Source: Bacteroidales bacterium M6
GTDB taxonomy: Bacteria > Bacteroidota > Bacteroidia > Bacteroidales > Muribaculaceae
DNA: 34,955 nucleotides
NCBI GenBank assembly: GCA_001689485.1
Contig: LUJQ01000080.1
Location: 1-34,955 of the forward strand
Direction: 5' to 3'
A program made the translations under genes and the position numbers. The notes under the pieces were generated by a model, which was not told where the DNA came from, did not search any database, and saw only the letters and a program-made list of their open reading frames with translations. Below are positions 20,671 through 29,780 of this stretch, in pieces. How positions within the stretch are numbered: position 1 is the first letter of the stretch; every line of letters starts with the position of its first letter.

Positions 20671-20702
20671 CAAAGTTAAACACACTTTTTGAATTATGCA
20701 AA
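20671..20702 (-). promoter_or_regulatory. Leftward promoter before the structured leader
   Basis: On the - strand TTTG (20699-20702) and TAACTTTG (20671-20678) are exactly 20 bp apart. Transcription would start within a few bases of the first arm of the 22-bp leader helix. Confidence 0.8.
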
Positions 20703-20746
20703 TTTTTCTACTTTAACAAAGATTAACTTTGCGAGAAAATGAACAA

Positions 20747-20989
20747 CTAAAAAGGTGCAATCTTTTTAAGAGTCCTTTGCTGTATTTCCTCTGCCTTCGC
20801 TGCATACTCTATCAACAAAGTGCCTAAGTAAGCCGCCAATTTGGGAGATAGTGGCTGACCACCCCATTTTTCATCATCTTCCCAATGGTTAAGGGCAAGT
20901 GTGACCCACGCTTCTTCGGGAGTGTCATCATCAACACCTATCCTTATTTCACCAAACTCTTTGTTCTGTATCGTAGTAATCTTTCCCAT
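20747..20989 (-). CDS. Small protein with a BRO-like start (80 aa)
   Basis: The first residues, MGKITTIQNKEFGEIRIGVDDD, echo the start of the adjacent BRO protein (IQIFNNPQFGEVRVAM). The remainder (PEEAWVTLALNHWEDDEKWGG, LAAYLGTLLIEYAAKAEEIQ) does not resemble a BRO domain. It may have arisen by partial duplication of the BRO start joined to another sequence. It ends about 70 bases before the next leftward promoter. Its function is unknown, possibly a partner or modulator of the antirepressor. Confidence 0.55.
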   Translation of the reverse strand: MGKITTIQNKEFGEIRIGVDDDTPEEAWVTLALNHWEDDEKWGGQPLSPKLAAYLGTLLIEYAAKAEEIQQRTLKKIAPF

Positions 20990-20990
20990 G

Positions 20991-21770
20991 TTACACTATT
21001 TTAGCGAGTTGCGGAACATCGTTCTGACCGTTCCCAAATTTGAGGTTGATGTATGCCAGCCCTCTTTGGGTGCAATACACTGTCAAAGGTATCATCAGCC
21101 CTTTTGAAGTTTCAATCGGATTGCCCTCGGTCATACGGAAGTAGTCAGCATTGATATACTTCTGCTTCGGTTCGTTCTTGTTGGCAAAGAATATGCCGCT
21201 CTCACGAAGTTTGCGAAACAGCGTATTGCGTCCGAATGGTAGTTTTAGAATTTTAGCAGCCTGCGAGATTGACACAAGAGTGTCGGAAGTGAACGCTCTT
21301 TTGGCGAAGTCTGCAAGTGGCTGGAGTTTTGTCGCCTTGTTTTCCGCCTCTATCCGCTTCTGCTTTTCCTCTTTCAGAGTAGTTGCAAGCTGAATGAGAT
21401 AGTCTGGGTCTTGCAGTGTGCGCTCGATAACACTTTGCGTCATATATGCGCCATGTTTGCGGATTGAGGGAAGCACATCATCGCAGACCCAGTCTTGGAA
21501 TTTCTCGGCATCAGGGAGGTTGCTGCGCATAATAAGTCTATACACATCCTTTTCGGTAATAAAGACCATATTTACGCCGCCAATTCCGTTTGCGTGTGGG
21601 TGAAACACCTTTTTGCCTGATTTGCAATGTCTTGAAACTGCATCGGCTGTATCGGTATAACCAAGAGCCTTAGCCACGTCTTTCGCGCAGAACAGCGGCT
21701 CACCGTTTTCAGTCATGGCTACTCTTACTTCGCCAAACTGAGGATTGTTGAATATCTGAATATCTGCCAT
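20991..21770 (-). CDS. BRO-N/KilA-C phage antirepressor
   Basis: The N-terminal BRO domain (residues 1-110) is clear: FNNPQFGEVRVAM, LFCAKDVAKALGY, DAVSRHCKSGKK, VFITEKDVYRLIMRSNLP, and FQDWVCDDVLPSIRKHGAYM. A KilA-C-like DNA-binding region follows after residue 140 (SISQAAKILKLPFGRNTLFRKLRESG...). Such two-domain proteins relieve lysogenic repression or regulate early transcription. A 120-nt leader with terminator and antiterminator pairings precedes the gene, implying control at the level of transcript elongation. A second antirepressor of the Rha type is at 16427-17188. Confidence 0.9.
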   Translation of the reverse strand: MADIQIFNNPQFGEVRVAMTENGEPLFCAKDVAKALGYTDTADAVSRHCKSGKKVFHPHANGIGGVNMVFITEKDVYRLIMRSNLPDAEKFQDWVCDDVLPSIRKHGAYMTQSVIERTLQDPDYLIQLATTLKEEKQKRIEAENKATKLQPLADFAKRAFTSDTLVSISQAAKILKLPFGRNTLFRKLRESGIFFANKNEPKQKYINADYFRMTEGNPIETSKGLMIPLTVYCTQRGLAYINLKFGNGQNDVPQLAKIV

Positions 21771-21895
21771 ATATCTTGTTTATCGTTGTCATCAAAAAAA
21801 ATCAAGCACCCCTAATGAAACTTGTTGTGGCAGTCAGTTCCAAAAGGGATGCTTGTATGTCGTTCTCAACATTCGACTGCCACGAAGAATGTTTG
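21771..21895 (-). promoter_or_regulatory. Leader with interleaved terminator and antiterminator helices
   Basis: In the - strand transcript, GTGGCAGTC (21875-21883) pairs perfectly with GACTGCCAC (21827-21835). CAAGCATCCCT (21845-21855) pairs with AGGGGTGCTTG (21803-21813) in 10 of 11 positions, and the 3' strand is followed by A and then eight U, a rho-independent terminator. The two helices interleave and so exclude each other or form a pseudoknot. A third helix, AACATTC/GAATGTT, holds the first strand of the 9-bp helix in its loop. The arrangement is that of an attenuator upstream of the BRO gene. Confidence 0.7.
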
Positions 21896-21900
21896 ATGCG

Positions 21901-21932
21901 CAAAGGTAGTCTATTTTCCAATATAATCCAAA
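21901..21932 (-). promoter_or_regulatory. Leftward promoter of the BRO antirepressor
   Basis: On the - strand TTTG (21929-21932) and TACCTTTG (21901-21908) are exactly 20 bp apart. The leader from here to the start codon is about 120 nt and contains the attenuator. Confidence 0.8.
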
Positions 21933-21982
21933 TTAAAGTCTGTTTATTTTCTATTTTATGTTTTACAGCATATTTTCGGAGA

Positions 21983-22014
21983 TTTGGTCGGGTGGCGAGA
22001 TTTCAGTAACTTTA
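21983..22014 (+). promoter_or_regulatory. Rightward promoter of the 325-aa membrane protein
   Basis: TTTG at 21983-21986 and TAACTTTA at 22007-22014 are 20 bp apart, with one mismatch in the -7 box. The gene starts 18 bases further. Confidence 0.65.
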
Positions 22015-22031
22015 CAAATTAAAGTGTAGCA

Positions 22032-23009
22032 ATGGCAAAAGATATATTGAAACAAAACACCCCTATTGTGGCAAGCATACTGGCTTGTGCCTTTGCTCTT
22101 GTCGCCATATGTATGGTGTGGTTTGGCACAAAACCACAAAAAGATGAATTGATGTCTGTTGAAATTGGAGTATTAGCTGCATTAGCAACCGTTCTGATTG
22201 CATGGCAGCTATTTACAATTTTCAACCTAAATAGGACTGTAAGAGACATCAACGCACGAGTTGACAAGAAGATTCAAGAGGCAGTGGACGAATGTCGTGT
22301 TCCATTAGAGGGCGAAATCGCTTATATTCGTGCGGACAAATGGAGATTGCAAGGGCACAACCATAAAGACGTTAGTGCCTACGAATTGTCATATAATTAT
22401 TATTTAGACGCATTAGAATGTTTTATAAAGTACCCAAAGGCATATTATCACGAAGAATTGCTTGAATATATCAAAGAACTTGCGGAGATAGGACAAATGG
22501 ACGATTGGCTGTGTGAAGAAGAAAAAACTAAGGGCGTTGAAATAATCTCTAAAACTAATGCCAATAACAGAAATGAAGTTCTAATGCTTTTGTTAAACGT
22601 GAATACCAACCGTCCATCTTATCCTAAGATTGAGCTGCAAGTAGTCGCAAATAAGAACAATAGGGGTGAGCATAGATTGATATTTCATAATGTTGGTGAT
22701 GAATCGGCATATTTTTTGAGGATTGGGTTCCCTCGTAAAAGTGACGAAGATTCTGTGTCTTTACGATATGATAATGTGAAGCATTTTGACGAATTAGAAG
22801 GCGATGCAAGAGTCGTAGTTTATATAACACCTAAGGAGACTTTCAACAACAAACTCACGATTAGGATATGGTATAGATATGCTAACAATGTTCAACAAGT
22901 GTTTTCTCGTGAAATTAACTTTAGGAACAATAACGAGCCAACGACAGTTTTTGTAAATCAAGAATTAAAGAACGAGGATGTTTGTATATTCCCAAGTAAA
23001 ATAATATGA
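22032..23009 (+). CDS. Membrane-anchored protein with helical and beta domains (325 aa)
   Basis: Two transmembrane helices (about residues 12-32 and 42-66) end in VLIAWQLFTI, the same anchor type as the protein at 18039-18704. Residues 85-180 form a helical region that may contain TPR-like repeats (DVSAYELSYNYYLDALECFI). The C-terminal part is beta-rich (IELQVVANKNNRGEHRLIFH). The architecture of anchor, sensor-like helical region and beta domain recalls accessory or defence membrane proteins, but no catalytic motif is visible. It overlaps the next gene by four bases. Confidence 0.6.
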   Translation: MAKDILKQNTPIVASILACAFALVAICMVWFGTKPQKDELMSVEIGVLAALATVLIAWQLFTIFNLNRTVRDINARVDKKIQEAVDECRVPLEGEIAYIRADKWRLQGHNHKDVSAYELSYNYYLDALECFIKYPKAYYHEELLEYIKELAEIGQMDDWLCEEEKTKGVEIISKTNANNRNEVLMLLLNVNTNRPSYPKIELQVVANKNNRGEHRLIFHNVGDESAYFLRIGFPRKSDEDSVSLRYDNVKHFDELEGDARVVVYITPKETFNNKLTIRIWYRYANNVQQVFSREINFRNNNEPTTVFVNQELKNEDVCIFPSKII

Positions 23010-23392
23010 GTGATAGAGCGATTGCATACATAGCTATATGCGGTGGGATTGGATTGTTTGCCATCCTTTTTGCTATCTTTGTTGATGGTGGATGGATAAT
23101 GGGGGTAATTGGATTGGCTTTTTGGCTAATATCGCTAAGTATTTTTCTTGTCGGCAGTAAAGGCAAAAAGGATTGGGGTGATTTTGGTTTTCCTATGGGC
23201 GGTGGCGCAATCTTATCGCTCCTCCTTTTCTTGTTCTTAAAAGGTTGCGTGTTTACAGAGCCGGAACCTCGCCATTATCCATATCATAATGCAAAAACAG
23301 GCAAAGGACAATACGAATACGGCGGAAGTCGTGAGCAAAAGCGAGATTTAGAGAGAATTGACGATTACCTTGAAAAGCACCCCAATGAGTAA
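23006..23392 (+). CDS. Small membrane protein (128 aa)
   Basis: Three hydrophobic helices lie in the first 85 residues (AYIAICGGIGLFAILFAIFV, GVIGLAFWLISLSIFLVG, ILSLLLFLFLKGCVF). A charged, soluble tail follows, ending ERIDDYLEKHPNE. It is translationally coupled to the 325-aa protein, so the two probably act together at the inner membrane. No family is recognised. Confidence 0.55.
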   Translation: MSDRAIAYIAICGGIGLFAILFAIFVDGGWIMGVIGLAFWLISLSIFLVGSKGKKDWGDFGFPMGGGAILSLLLFLFLKGCVFTEPEPRHYPYHNAKTGKGQYEYGGSREQKRDLERIDDYLEKHPNE

Positions 23393-23421
23393 TGCCTCTT
23401 TGCATTTTCCCATAAAATAGC

Positions 23422-23429
23422 TATCTTTG
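23422..23429 (+). promoter_or_regulatory. -7 element upstream of the tape measure gene
   Basis: TATCTTTG would start a transcript near base 23435. That transcript meets a strong terminator about 35 bases later. No clear -33 element is visible. Confidence 0.5.
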
Positions 23430-23466
23430 CGATATAATTAACCGCAAGAGAGCCTTGCCAAGCCTT

Positions 23467-23505
23467 AGAGCTTATTCCGAGTAATCGGAGTAGGCTCTTT
23501 TTTTA
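23467..23505 (+). terminator. Strong rho-independent terminator just before the tape measure gene
   Basis: A 14-bp stem (23467-23480 with 23485-23498, two G-U pairs) is capped by GUAA, a GNRA tetraloop, and followed by a run of T. It ends 14 bases before the tape measure start. No promoter fits between it and the gene. An upstream AGAGCC (23449-23454) could pair with GGCTCT of the 3' arm as an alternative. Confidence 0.85.
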
Positions 23506-23518
23506 ATTCTGAAAGGCT

Positions 23519-26500
23519 ATGCCGGCATTAGGCTCATTATGGTATACGCTTGGAATAGACTCCAAGCAGATTGACGCGGATTTGAAATCCGTAGAAGCTA
23601 AACTCAAGAATCTCGGCGTTACGGTCGATGTAAGCAAGGTTCGCCAGACAATCGAAGCGTCTGTCGGGGCAACTCCGTTTAATGCGACCGTGAATTTCGG
23701 CAATGCAAGGGCATCGCTTGATGCGATTTTTGCCAATAAGAAATACGATGTTCATGTGGAGGCGATAGCATCAAAGCTGCATGAATCGATTAGGAACGCA
23801 TTGGCAAACTTTTCTACCGGGGCAAACATTCTCCCGAAGAAAAAGGAGCTACGCAAGGCTGTCAACGATGCTCTTTTGTCAGCCGGATTTGAAATCAACA
23901 TAGGCAAAGTAAAAGGGCTTAACGCCACAATAAACAATGCTCTTGGTTCGGCACATACTCTTAACGTATCTGTTGACCCCAAGAAGCTCGCCTCCGCGAT
24001 TGATAAGGCGGTGGGAGCGTATAAAGGCGGCAAGCAGGTGTCTGTTGAGGTCAAAGATAAGATTCTTAAAGACAGTATCACCACTGCTTTAAAGACTGAG
24101 AAGTTCCCAATAAGGGTAATTGTTGACAAAGCAGAAGCGCAGGATGCGGTAAGACAGGCTCTTCAAGCAGCCGGATTGCAGAGCCGCACAGGATTTACAG
24201 CCTCCGATAAACGGGCTTGGGACGCACAGTCAAGACGTATGGAGGCTGAGGCGCGGGCTGCCGCCGCAAGCGCACTCGCACAGCGGAGACTTGCCGGAGC
24301 AAGAAGCCAAGCCGCTAATGCCGCTGATAAACACACCACCGCGACCATATCGCTCAATTCCGCCTTGAAAGACAATATCACGTTTACCAAAGAGCTTGGC
24401 GGTGCGATTGGCGCGGCATACTCCGTTGTCGCTCTCAAAAACTTCATGACCAAGGTTGTTGAGATTGGTGGCGAGCTTGAAAAGCAGAAATTGGCAATGA
24501 AAGCCATTCTTGGTGACGAGGGGATGGCAAACACAATCAGCTCGCAGATAAACACCCTTGCAGTCAAGTCGCCTTTTGGCATAATGGAACTTAACCAATA
24601 CGCCAAGCAGCTCACAGCATTCCAGATTCCCTACAACGAGCTTTACGATACAATGAAGCGCATGGCAGACGTGTCGGCTGCTGTTGGTGTTGACATGGGG
24701 CGCATTATTCTCGCATACGGTCAGGTCAGAGCCGCAAAATTCCTAAAAGGCACAGAACTACGTCAGTTTACTGAGGCGAACATTCCTCTAATTGATATGC
24801 TCGCGGAACGTTTTACCAAGCTGAAAGGCGAAATCGTTTCTGCCGGAGACATAATGGATATGATTTCCAATAAGGAAGTTTCCTTTGAGGATGTGAAAGC
24901 TGTGTTGTGGGAGCTTACGGGCGAGGGCGGACGGTTCTACAATATGCAAGAGGTATTGTCGGAATCTGTCAGCGCAAAGTGGAAGAACCTTGCCGATGCC
25001 ATTGATTTGATGTTTGCTGAAATAGCCGATTCAACATCCGGACCTCTGAAATGGACTGCGGAAATGTTGACCACTTTGGCGGCGAGTTGGGAAAAGATTG
25101 GAGCTGTACTTGCTGCAAATATTGCTATTTTTGGCAGTTATAAAGTAACCCAATTAGCTCTTAACCGCGCAATAGGGATTGGCGTAACGAATACCCTCAA
25201 ATCAGCCCAATCATTAAAGCAGAAAGCGGCAGAAACTTTGAGGCTTGAAGCTCTTACCCGAAAACTGACCGACAAAGAGAAAGCCTTAATAGCAACCTCC
25301 CAAAAGCTCACGGCAGCGGACTATGTAAACCTTGCATCTACAAAACAACTTACCAAGCAGAAAGCACTTTTGCTAATAGGGCTTCGGAGGCTTGACGCTA
25401 ATTCAATCGGGCATATAGCCAAAATCCTCAATATCTCAAAAGCGGAGATAAAAGCGGCTCAAAGCACAAAGAAATGGATTCTGCAAGCCAAGTTACTCGG
25501 CACATCTCTGAAAAATGCGTTTGTATCTATCGGATCGGCAATACTCAATCCCATGACCGCTGTTATGGCGGCTGTAAGCGCAGGGACTTACTTGTGGCAA
25601 CGCCACTCCGAGCAAGCCTCGCAAGCAAAGGAGTTTGGTGACAATATGTTTACGGCAGCCGTGGAGCAGGGTAAAAATCTGCGTGAGGTCATTAAAGGTA
25701 TAGGTGCTGACATTCAAAATCTTGATGAAGCGGCATTGAGGCAAGCGTTTGAACGTCTATCAACTGCAATAAAAGACTATGCGCCCAATGGCGAGAAAGT
25801 CCTTTTGGAGTCAAAATTTGATGCCGAGGGTAATAGACGCAAACTTGACCAACAAGTAAGCTATCTTGATGAATACCTTAAACGCATGGAGCAAGCAGCC
25901 GCACTCGCTGAAAAAATACAAATTGACACTATTGTTGAGAGTGCAACAAAGGCTAATAGCGGCGTATTTGATGATGCGTGGAAAAAGGATATTGCCGATT
26001 TAGCAGAACAATATACAGCACAGACGGGGTATATCACACAATTTGCACAGAAATACAGGAGCAAAATGCGTGAAATAGTTGACACCGCAATAAATGTGGA
26101 TAAAGGTTTTGCAACAGCCTCGGAGGGGATGAAAACCTATGAGGAGAAGTTCAAGTATCTTGCAGTAAATATTACCCGATATACTGACGCAATGGATGCC
26201 GTATATCAAGAACATGCGCAGAAATCAAGCAAGAGACAACAAGATATACTTTTTGAACGCTTTATGCCGAGCGGTCGCCTTGCCGATGCGGAAAATGAAG
26301 CCATGAAAGAGGCTCGCGAATTTTTTGAGGCATTGGTGGTTGGTATAGAGCAAGCAGGAGTGGATATAAAGTCCGATGCTGGAAAAGGATTGGTGGAGTT
26401 TGCATCAAAAAGCATCTTTGATGAGTTTAAGATTCTCGCTCCCCAATATCAAGACCAACTGCGCAATCTTTTCAACGAGGTCACTGGGTTAGAATTTGAC

Positions 26501-29500
26501 GATACATTTTTGCGTCAGCAAGTTTCCGACAAACTTATGAATTTAATTTCAGAAGCAGGGGGAAAACTCGCAGAAAAGATACGCAATGGAGAGGAGCTGA
26601 CAGATGCAGAGCAGGAGCTATTAGACAAAATCAAGTCGCAAGCTGTCAAAACAGTGGGAGATGAACTCCCTGCGGACTTGAAAACAAAACTTGATGGATT
26701 CGCCGCAGATAATGTTTGGTGGCTGAAAATCTTTGCAGCTTTTGAGCCGGAGCAGATAATTACCGATTGGCAAAAGGCAATGTTTGAAACTTTCGGGAAC
26801 AACCCCGAAATCGTTACTGTGATAAAATCGGCAGCAGACCCAGCTTCCGCCCTACGAGCCATAGCAGAATTGAGAGATGAAGCACAAAGCCGATTGGATA
26901 AAAATTTTCTCATATTAGGAATAAAGCCTCAATTTACGCCCCTTGACACAGAAAACATCACCGACCCTGTTGCTAAAAAGGTGGCTGAAAATATTAATAA
27001 GGATTTATCCACAACCAATGCTGCAAACAATCAAACTGAATACAACCTAAACGCATTTGGGAGACAGAGAGGCGGCAGCGGCACCCCGAAAGACACCCTT
27101 GCCGAATCCCTCAAACAACGTTTCAAGGACATCAAGGACGCATGGAGCGAATTTCAGAAGTGGAGCAAGACGGAGGGCAGGGAGGCGGCTGCAAAACGCA
27201 TAGGCGAGAGCGGGCTGTTCTCCACACTGTCGGCTGACAAGATTCCGCAGACCGTGGAGCAGTACCGGGCATTGGTCGTTGAGCTTGAAAACGAGCTGCG
27301 CCAAGCCGGAGTGAAAGGCAACGCCAGGGAAAGTCTGCTCAACGACCTGCTGAAACAGTTGCTCGACATCGACAAGACGGTGGTTGACGAACAGCTCAAA
27401 CTCGCCCTCGACAAGGTGAGCAAGGAAGCGGAGCGTCAGCTTGCCGACTGGAATCTCTTTGACAAAATCCGCAAGGCGACGGGAAATGAGGAACTGGCTA
27501 TGAGCATAGGCTTCGGAATGAACGCCACAGCCGAGACGGACTATCTGGCGATGATTAAGCAGCAGTTCAACGATTTCGCAAAGGCGGCTAAGTCTGCCCT
27601 CACATTCGACACCGCAACACCCGAATTGCTTGCCAATGCCCCCGATGAGGTGAAAAAGGCTTGGGAGAAAGCATACAATGAGATTCAGAAGTATCATGAC
27701 AAAGAGCGTGAAGATGTTGCCGATATGGTGGTGCAATACCGCAACACGCAGGAGGAGATTATTGCTCTGACAGCCGAAGCGGAAGAAAAGAAGCGAAAGA
27801 TTCGTGAAAGCAAGAATCTTACCCCTGTCGAGAAACAGCAGATAACCGCTCAGATTGATGCTGACCTCAATTATGAGGTATTCCGCAAGAGTGGAGAATA
27901 CCTCAAATTCTTTAATGCCATCCTATCCATGACAGGAAAGGAAGCTGAGGACGTTGGGCGCAAAATCAAGGAGGCTCTTGACGAAAAACTGAAAGCCGGA
28001 CGCATATCTGCCAAAGATTACTGCGACGAAATGGAAAAGATTGACAAGCAGCTTGAAAAAATCCGTCAAAAGCAAAAGGGTTTTGGAGGCTTGGGGTCAT
28101 TCGCCAAAGGTGGCTTGCAGCAGATGTTCAAAGACCGCTTCGACCAAGCCCAATCCGATTACAATGCTGCGACTCAGAATCAAAAAGATGCGGCAGACAA
28201 AAGACTTGAAGCTGAAAAGCAGATTGCCCAATTTATCCAGGATGGCGATATTTCCTCTGCACTGCAAACAGAGGGCGCAAGAATGCAGGCTCAGTTTGCT
28301 GAACGTACAGCCGCATCGCAGGCAGAAGGCGCGCAAGCCGCCATGCAGGGCGCGCAAGGAGCGATGTCTACCGTAACAATGATAGACGCTATCGTGCATG
28401 GCATTAATGATACCGTGCAAGGCATAAAAGGCTCTTTTGACCTTATTGCCGATATGGCTGATTCATTCGGAGTTGACACCTCGGCTGATACGGGTTGGGG
28501 TGCGGCTGGAGCTTTCCTTGACGCTTTTTCACAGGCAAGCCAACACGCCACTGATGCTTGGGACTCTCTTAAAAGCGGCAATGTCGGTGGTGTGATACAA
28601 GGAGTTGTCGGGTCTGTGACTTCGTGGTTTACTACATTCAACCGTTGGCATGATGCTAAGTTGCAGAAGCAGATTGAACAATATCAAAAGCTTTATGACC
28701 TCCTTGATAATCAGCTCGCGCTAATATCAGAAAGGCTGAATTTTGCGCTCGGCAGCGCCAGGCAGATAAAAGACCCCCAGGCGGAAGCAGACAAGGAAAA
28801 ATACTATGCCGCAGTCAGGGGTGAAGGCCGATATGGCGTAGGCGCACTGGGAAAGTTTGCGGCTGTACAAACTAAACTTCGATACAAACGCCGGGTAGAA
28901 GCTTACGAAGAAGGTGGCGTGTATGCATATCAGCGAGAGCTTATGCGTGAGCAACGAAATAGCCTGATTGGGCAGCGCAATGCCGAAACGGAGAAAAAGG
29001 ATAGCGACAGCGATGCAATTGAAGGGTATAACCAACAAATTGCGGAATTAGATCAACAGATACGCGACTTCGCAGAATCTACAATCGAGACGCTATATGG
29101 CATCAATATCCGTGGATTTGCCGAAGACATCGGAAGTGCTTTAATTGACGCATTTTCAAAAGGAGAGGATGCCGCCGAGGCTTTTGACAAAGCTGTTGGC
29201 GATATTATGCGTGATGTGGTAAAGCAGATGGCCATAAAGAATATCCTGGAAAAGCAGTTTGAGGGGATGCGCACATTTCTTTTTGGTAATGATGGGATGA
29301 GCGGTGCATTCGGGAAAGACTTTTACATTGATGAGGAAGAAGCGGCCACTTTGAAAGAATATTTTGACAAAATCAAGAACGAGGGCATACCTGCGGTAAA
29401 ACAACTGTACGACAGTGTTAACGAAGCCACAGGTGGATTGTTGGATGATACTGAATCCGCCAAGAGCGGTCTTTCCGCCGGAATACAATCCGTCACCGAG

Positions 29501-29770
29501 GACACTGCGGACTTGCTCGCCTCATATATAAATCAGATTCGCGCTGACGTGGCGATGCAGACGGGCAGTTATTGGACTCGCTTGCTTGATGATACTCTCC
29601 CGCAGATGAACGTCATAGCGCAGTCTCAACTCGATACCCAGCGTCAGATTGCGGAGAACACTCTGCGCAATGCCGTGGCGGCTGAAACTATCGTTCAATA
29701 TAGCAAGAGCATTGACGACAGATTACGACGCGCACAAGCCGATAAGAGTACGGGATTTTGGATGAAATGA
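23519..29770 (+). CDS. Tail tape measure protein (2083 aa)
   Basis: This very long, mostly helical protein sets tail length in siphophages and is ejected with the DNA. Residues about 285-510 match the conserved tape measure N-terminal domain (ELEKQKLAMKAILGD, VKSPFGIMELNQYAKQLTAF, TEANIPLIDMLAERF, ALWELTGEGGRFYNMQ). A hydrophobic region lies near residues 670-700. Long coiled coils follow (KKRKIRESKNLTPVEKQQI; AEKQIAQFIQD). By the rule of about 0.15 nm per residue, the tail would be near 310 nm. Head and tail-tube genes are not found upstream, and the gene is preceded by a terminator. Confidence 0.93.
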   Translation: MPALGSLWYTLGIDSKQIDADLKSVEAKLKNLGVTVDVSKVRQTIEASVGATPFNATVNFGNARASLDAIFANKKYDVHVEAIASKLHESIRNALANFSTGANILPKKKELRKAVNDALLSAGFEINIGKVKGLNATINNALGSAHTLNVSVDPKKLASAIDKAVGAYKGGKQVSVEVKDKILKDSITTALKTEKFPIRVIVDKAEAQDAVRQALQAAGLQSRTGFTASDKRAWDAQSRRMEAEARAAAASALAQRRLAGARSQAANAADKHTTATISLNSALKDNITFTKELGGAIGAAYSVVALKNFMTKVVEIGGELEKQKLAMKAILGDEGMANTISSQINTLAVKSPFGIMELNQYAKQLTAFQIPYNELYDTMKRMADVSAAVGVDMGRIILAYGQVRAAKFLKGTELRQFTEANIPLIDMLAERFTKLKGEIVSAGDIMDMISNKEVSFEDVKAVLWELTGEGGRFYNMQEVLSESVSAKWKNLADAIDLMFAEIADSTSGPLKWTAEMLTTLAASWEKIGAVLAANIAIFGSYKVTQLALNRAIGIGVTNTLKSAQSLKQKAAETLRLEALTRKLTDKEKALIATSQKLTAADYVNLASTKQLTKQKALLLIGLRRLDANSIGHIAKILNISKAEIKAAQSTKKWILQAKLLGTSLKNAFVSIGSAILNPMTAVMAAVSAGTYLWQRHSEQASQAKEFGDNMFTAAVEQGKNLREVIKGIGADIQNLDEAALRQAFERLSTAIKDYAPNGEKVLLESKFDAEGNRRKLDQQVSYLDEYLKRMEQAAALAEKIQIDTIVESATKANSGVFDDAWKKDIADLAEQYTAQTGYITQFAQKYRSKMREIVDTAINVDKGFATASEGMKTYEEKFKYLAVNITRYTDAMDAVYQEHAQKSSKRQQDILFERFMPSGRLADAENEAMKEAREFFEALVVGIEQAGVDIKSDAGKGLVEFASKSIFDEFKILAPQYQDQLRNLFNEVTGLEFDDTFLRQQVSDKLMNLISEAGGKLAEKIRNGEELTDAEQELLDKIKSQAVKTVGDELPADLKTKLDGFAADNVWWLKIFAAFEPEQIITDWQKAMFETFGNNPEIVTVIKSAADPASALRAIAELRDEAQSRLDKNFLILGIKPQFTPLDTENITDPVAKKVAENINKDLSTTNAANNQTEYNLNAFGRQRGGSGTPKDTLAESLKQRFKDIKDAWSEFQKWSKTEGREAAAKRIGESGLFSTLSADKIPQTVEQYRALVVELENELRQAGVKGNARESLLNDLLKQLLDIDKTVVDEQLKLALDKVSKEAERQLADWNLFDKIRKATGNEELAMSIGFGMNATAETDYLAMIKQQFNDFAKAAKSALTFDTATPELLANAPDEVKKAWEKAYNEIQKYHDKEREDVADMVVQYRNTQEEIIALTAEAEEKKRKIRESKNLTPVEKQQITAQIDADLNYEVFRKSGEYLKFFNAILSMTGKEAEDVGRKIKEALDEKLKAGRISAKDYCDEMEKIDKQLEKIRQKQKGFGGLGSFAKGGLQQMFKDRFDQAQSDYNAATQNQKDAADKRLEAEKQIAQFIQDGDISSALQTEGARMQAQFAERTAASQAEGAQAAMQGAQGAMSTVTMIDAIVHGINDTVQGIKGSFDLIADMADSFGVDTSADTGWGAAGAFLDAFSQASQHATDAWDSLKSGNVGGVIQGVVGSVTSWFTTFNRWHDAKLQKQIEQYQKLYDLLDNQLALISERLNFALGSARQIKDPQAEADKEKYYAAVRGEGRYGVGALGKFAAVQTKLRYKRRVEAYEEGGVYAYQRELMREQRNSLIGQRNAETEKKDSDSDAIEGYNQQIAELDQQIRDFAESTIETLYGINIRGFAEDIGSALIDAFSKGEDAAEAFDKAVGDIMRDVVKQMAIKNILEKQFEGMRTFLFGNDGMSGAFGKDFYIDEEEAATLKEYFDKIKNEGIPAVKQLYDSVNEATGGLLDDTESAKSGLSAGIQSVTEDTADLLASYINQIRADVAMQTGSYWTRLLDDTLPQMNVIAQSQLDTQRQIAENTLRNAVAAETIVQYSKSIDDRLRRAQADKSTGFWMK

Positions 29771-29780
29771 AAATTGAAAT

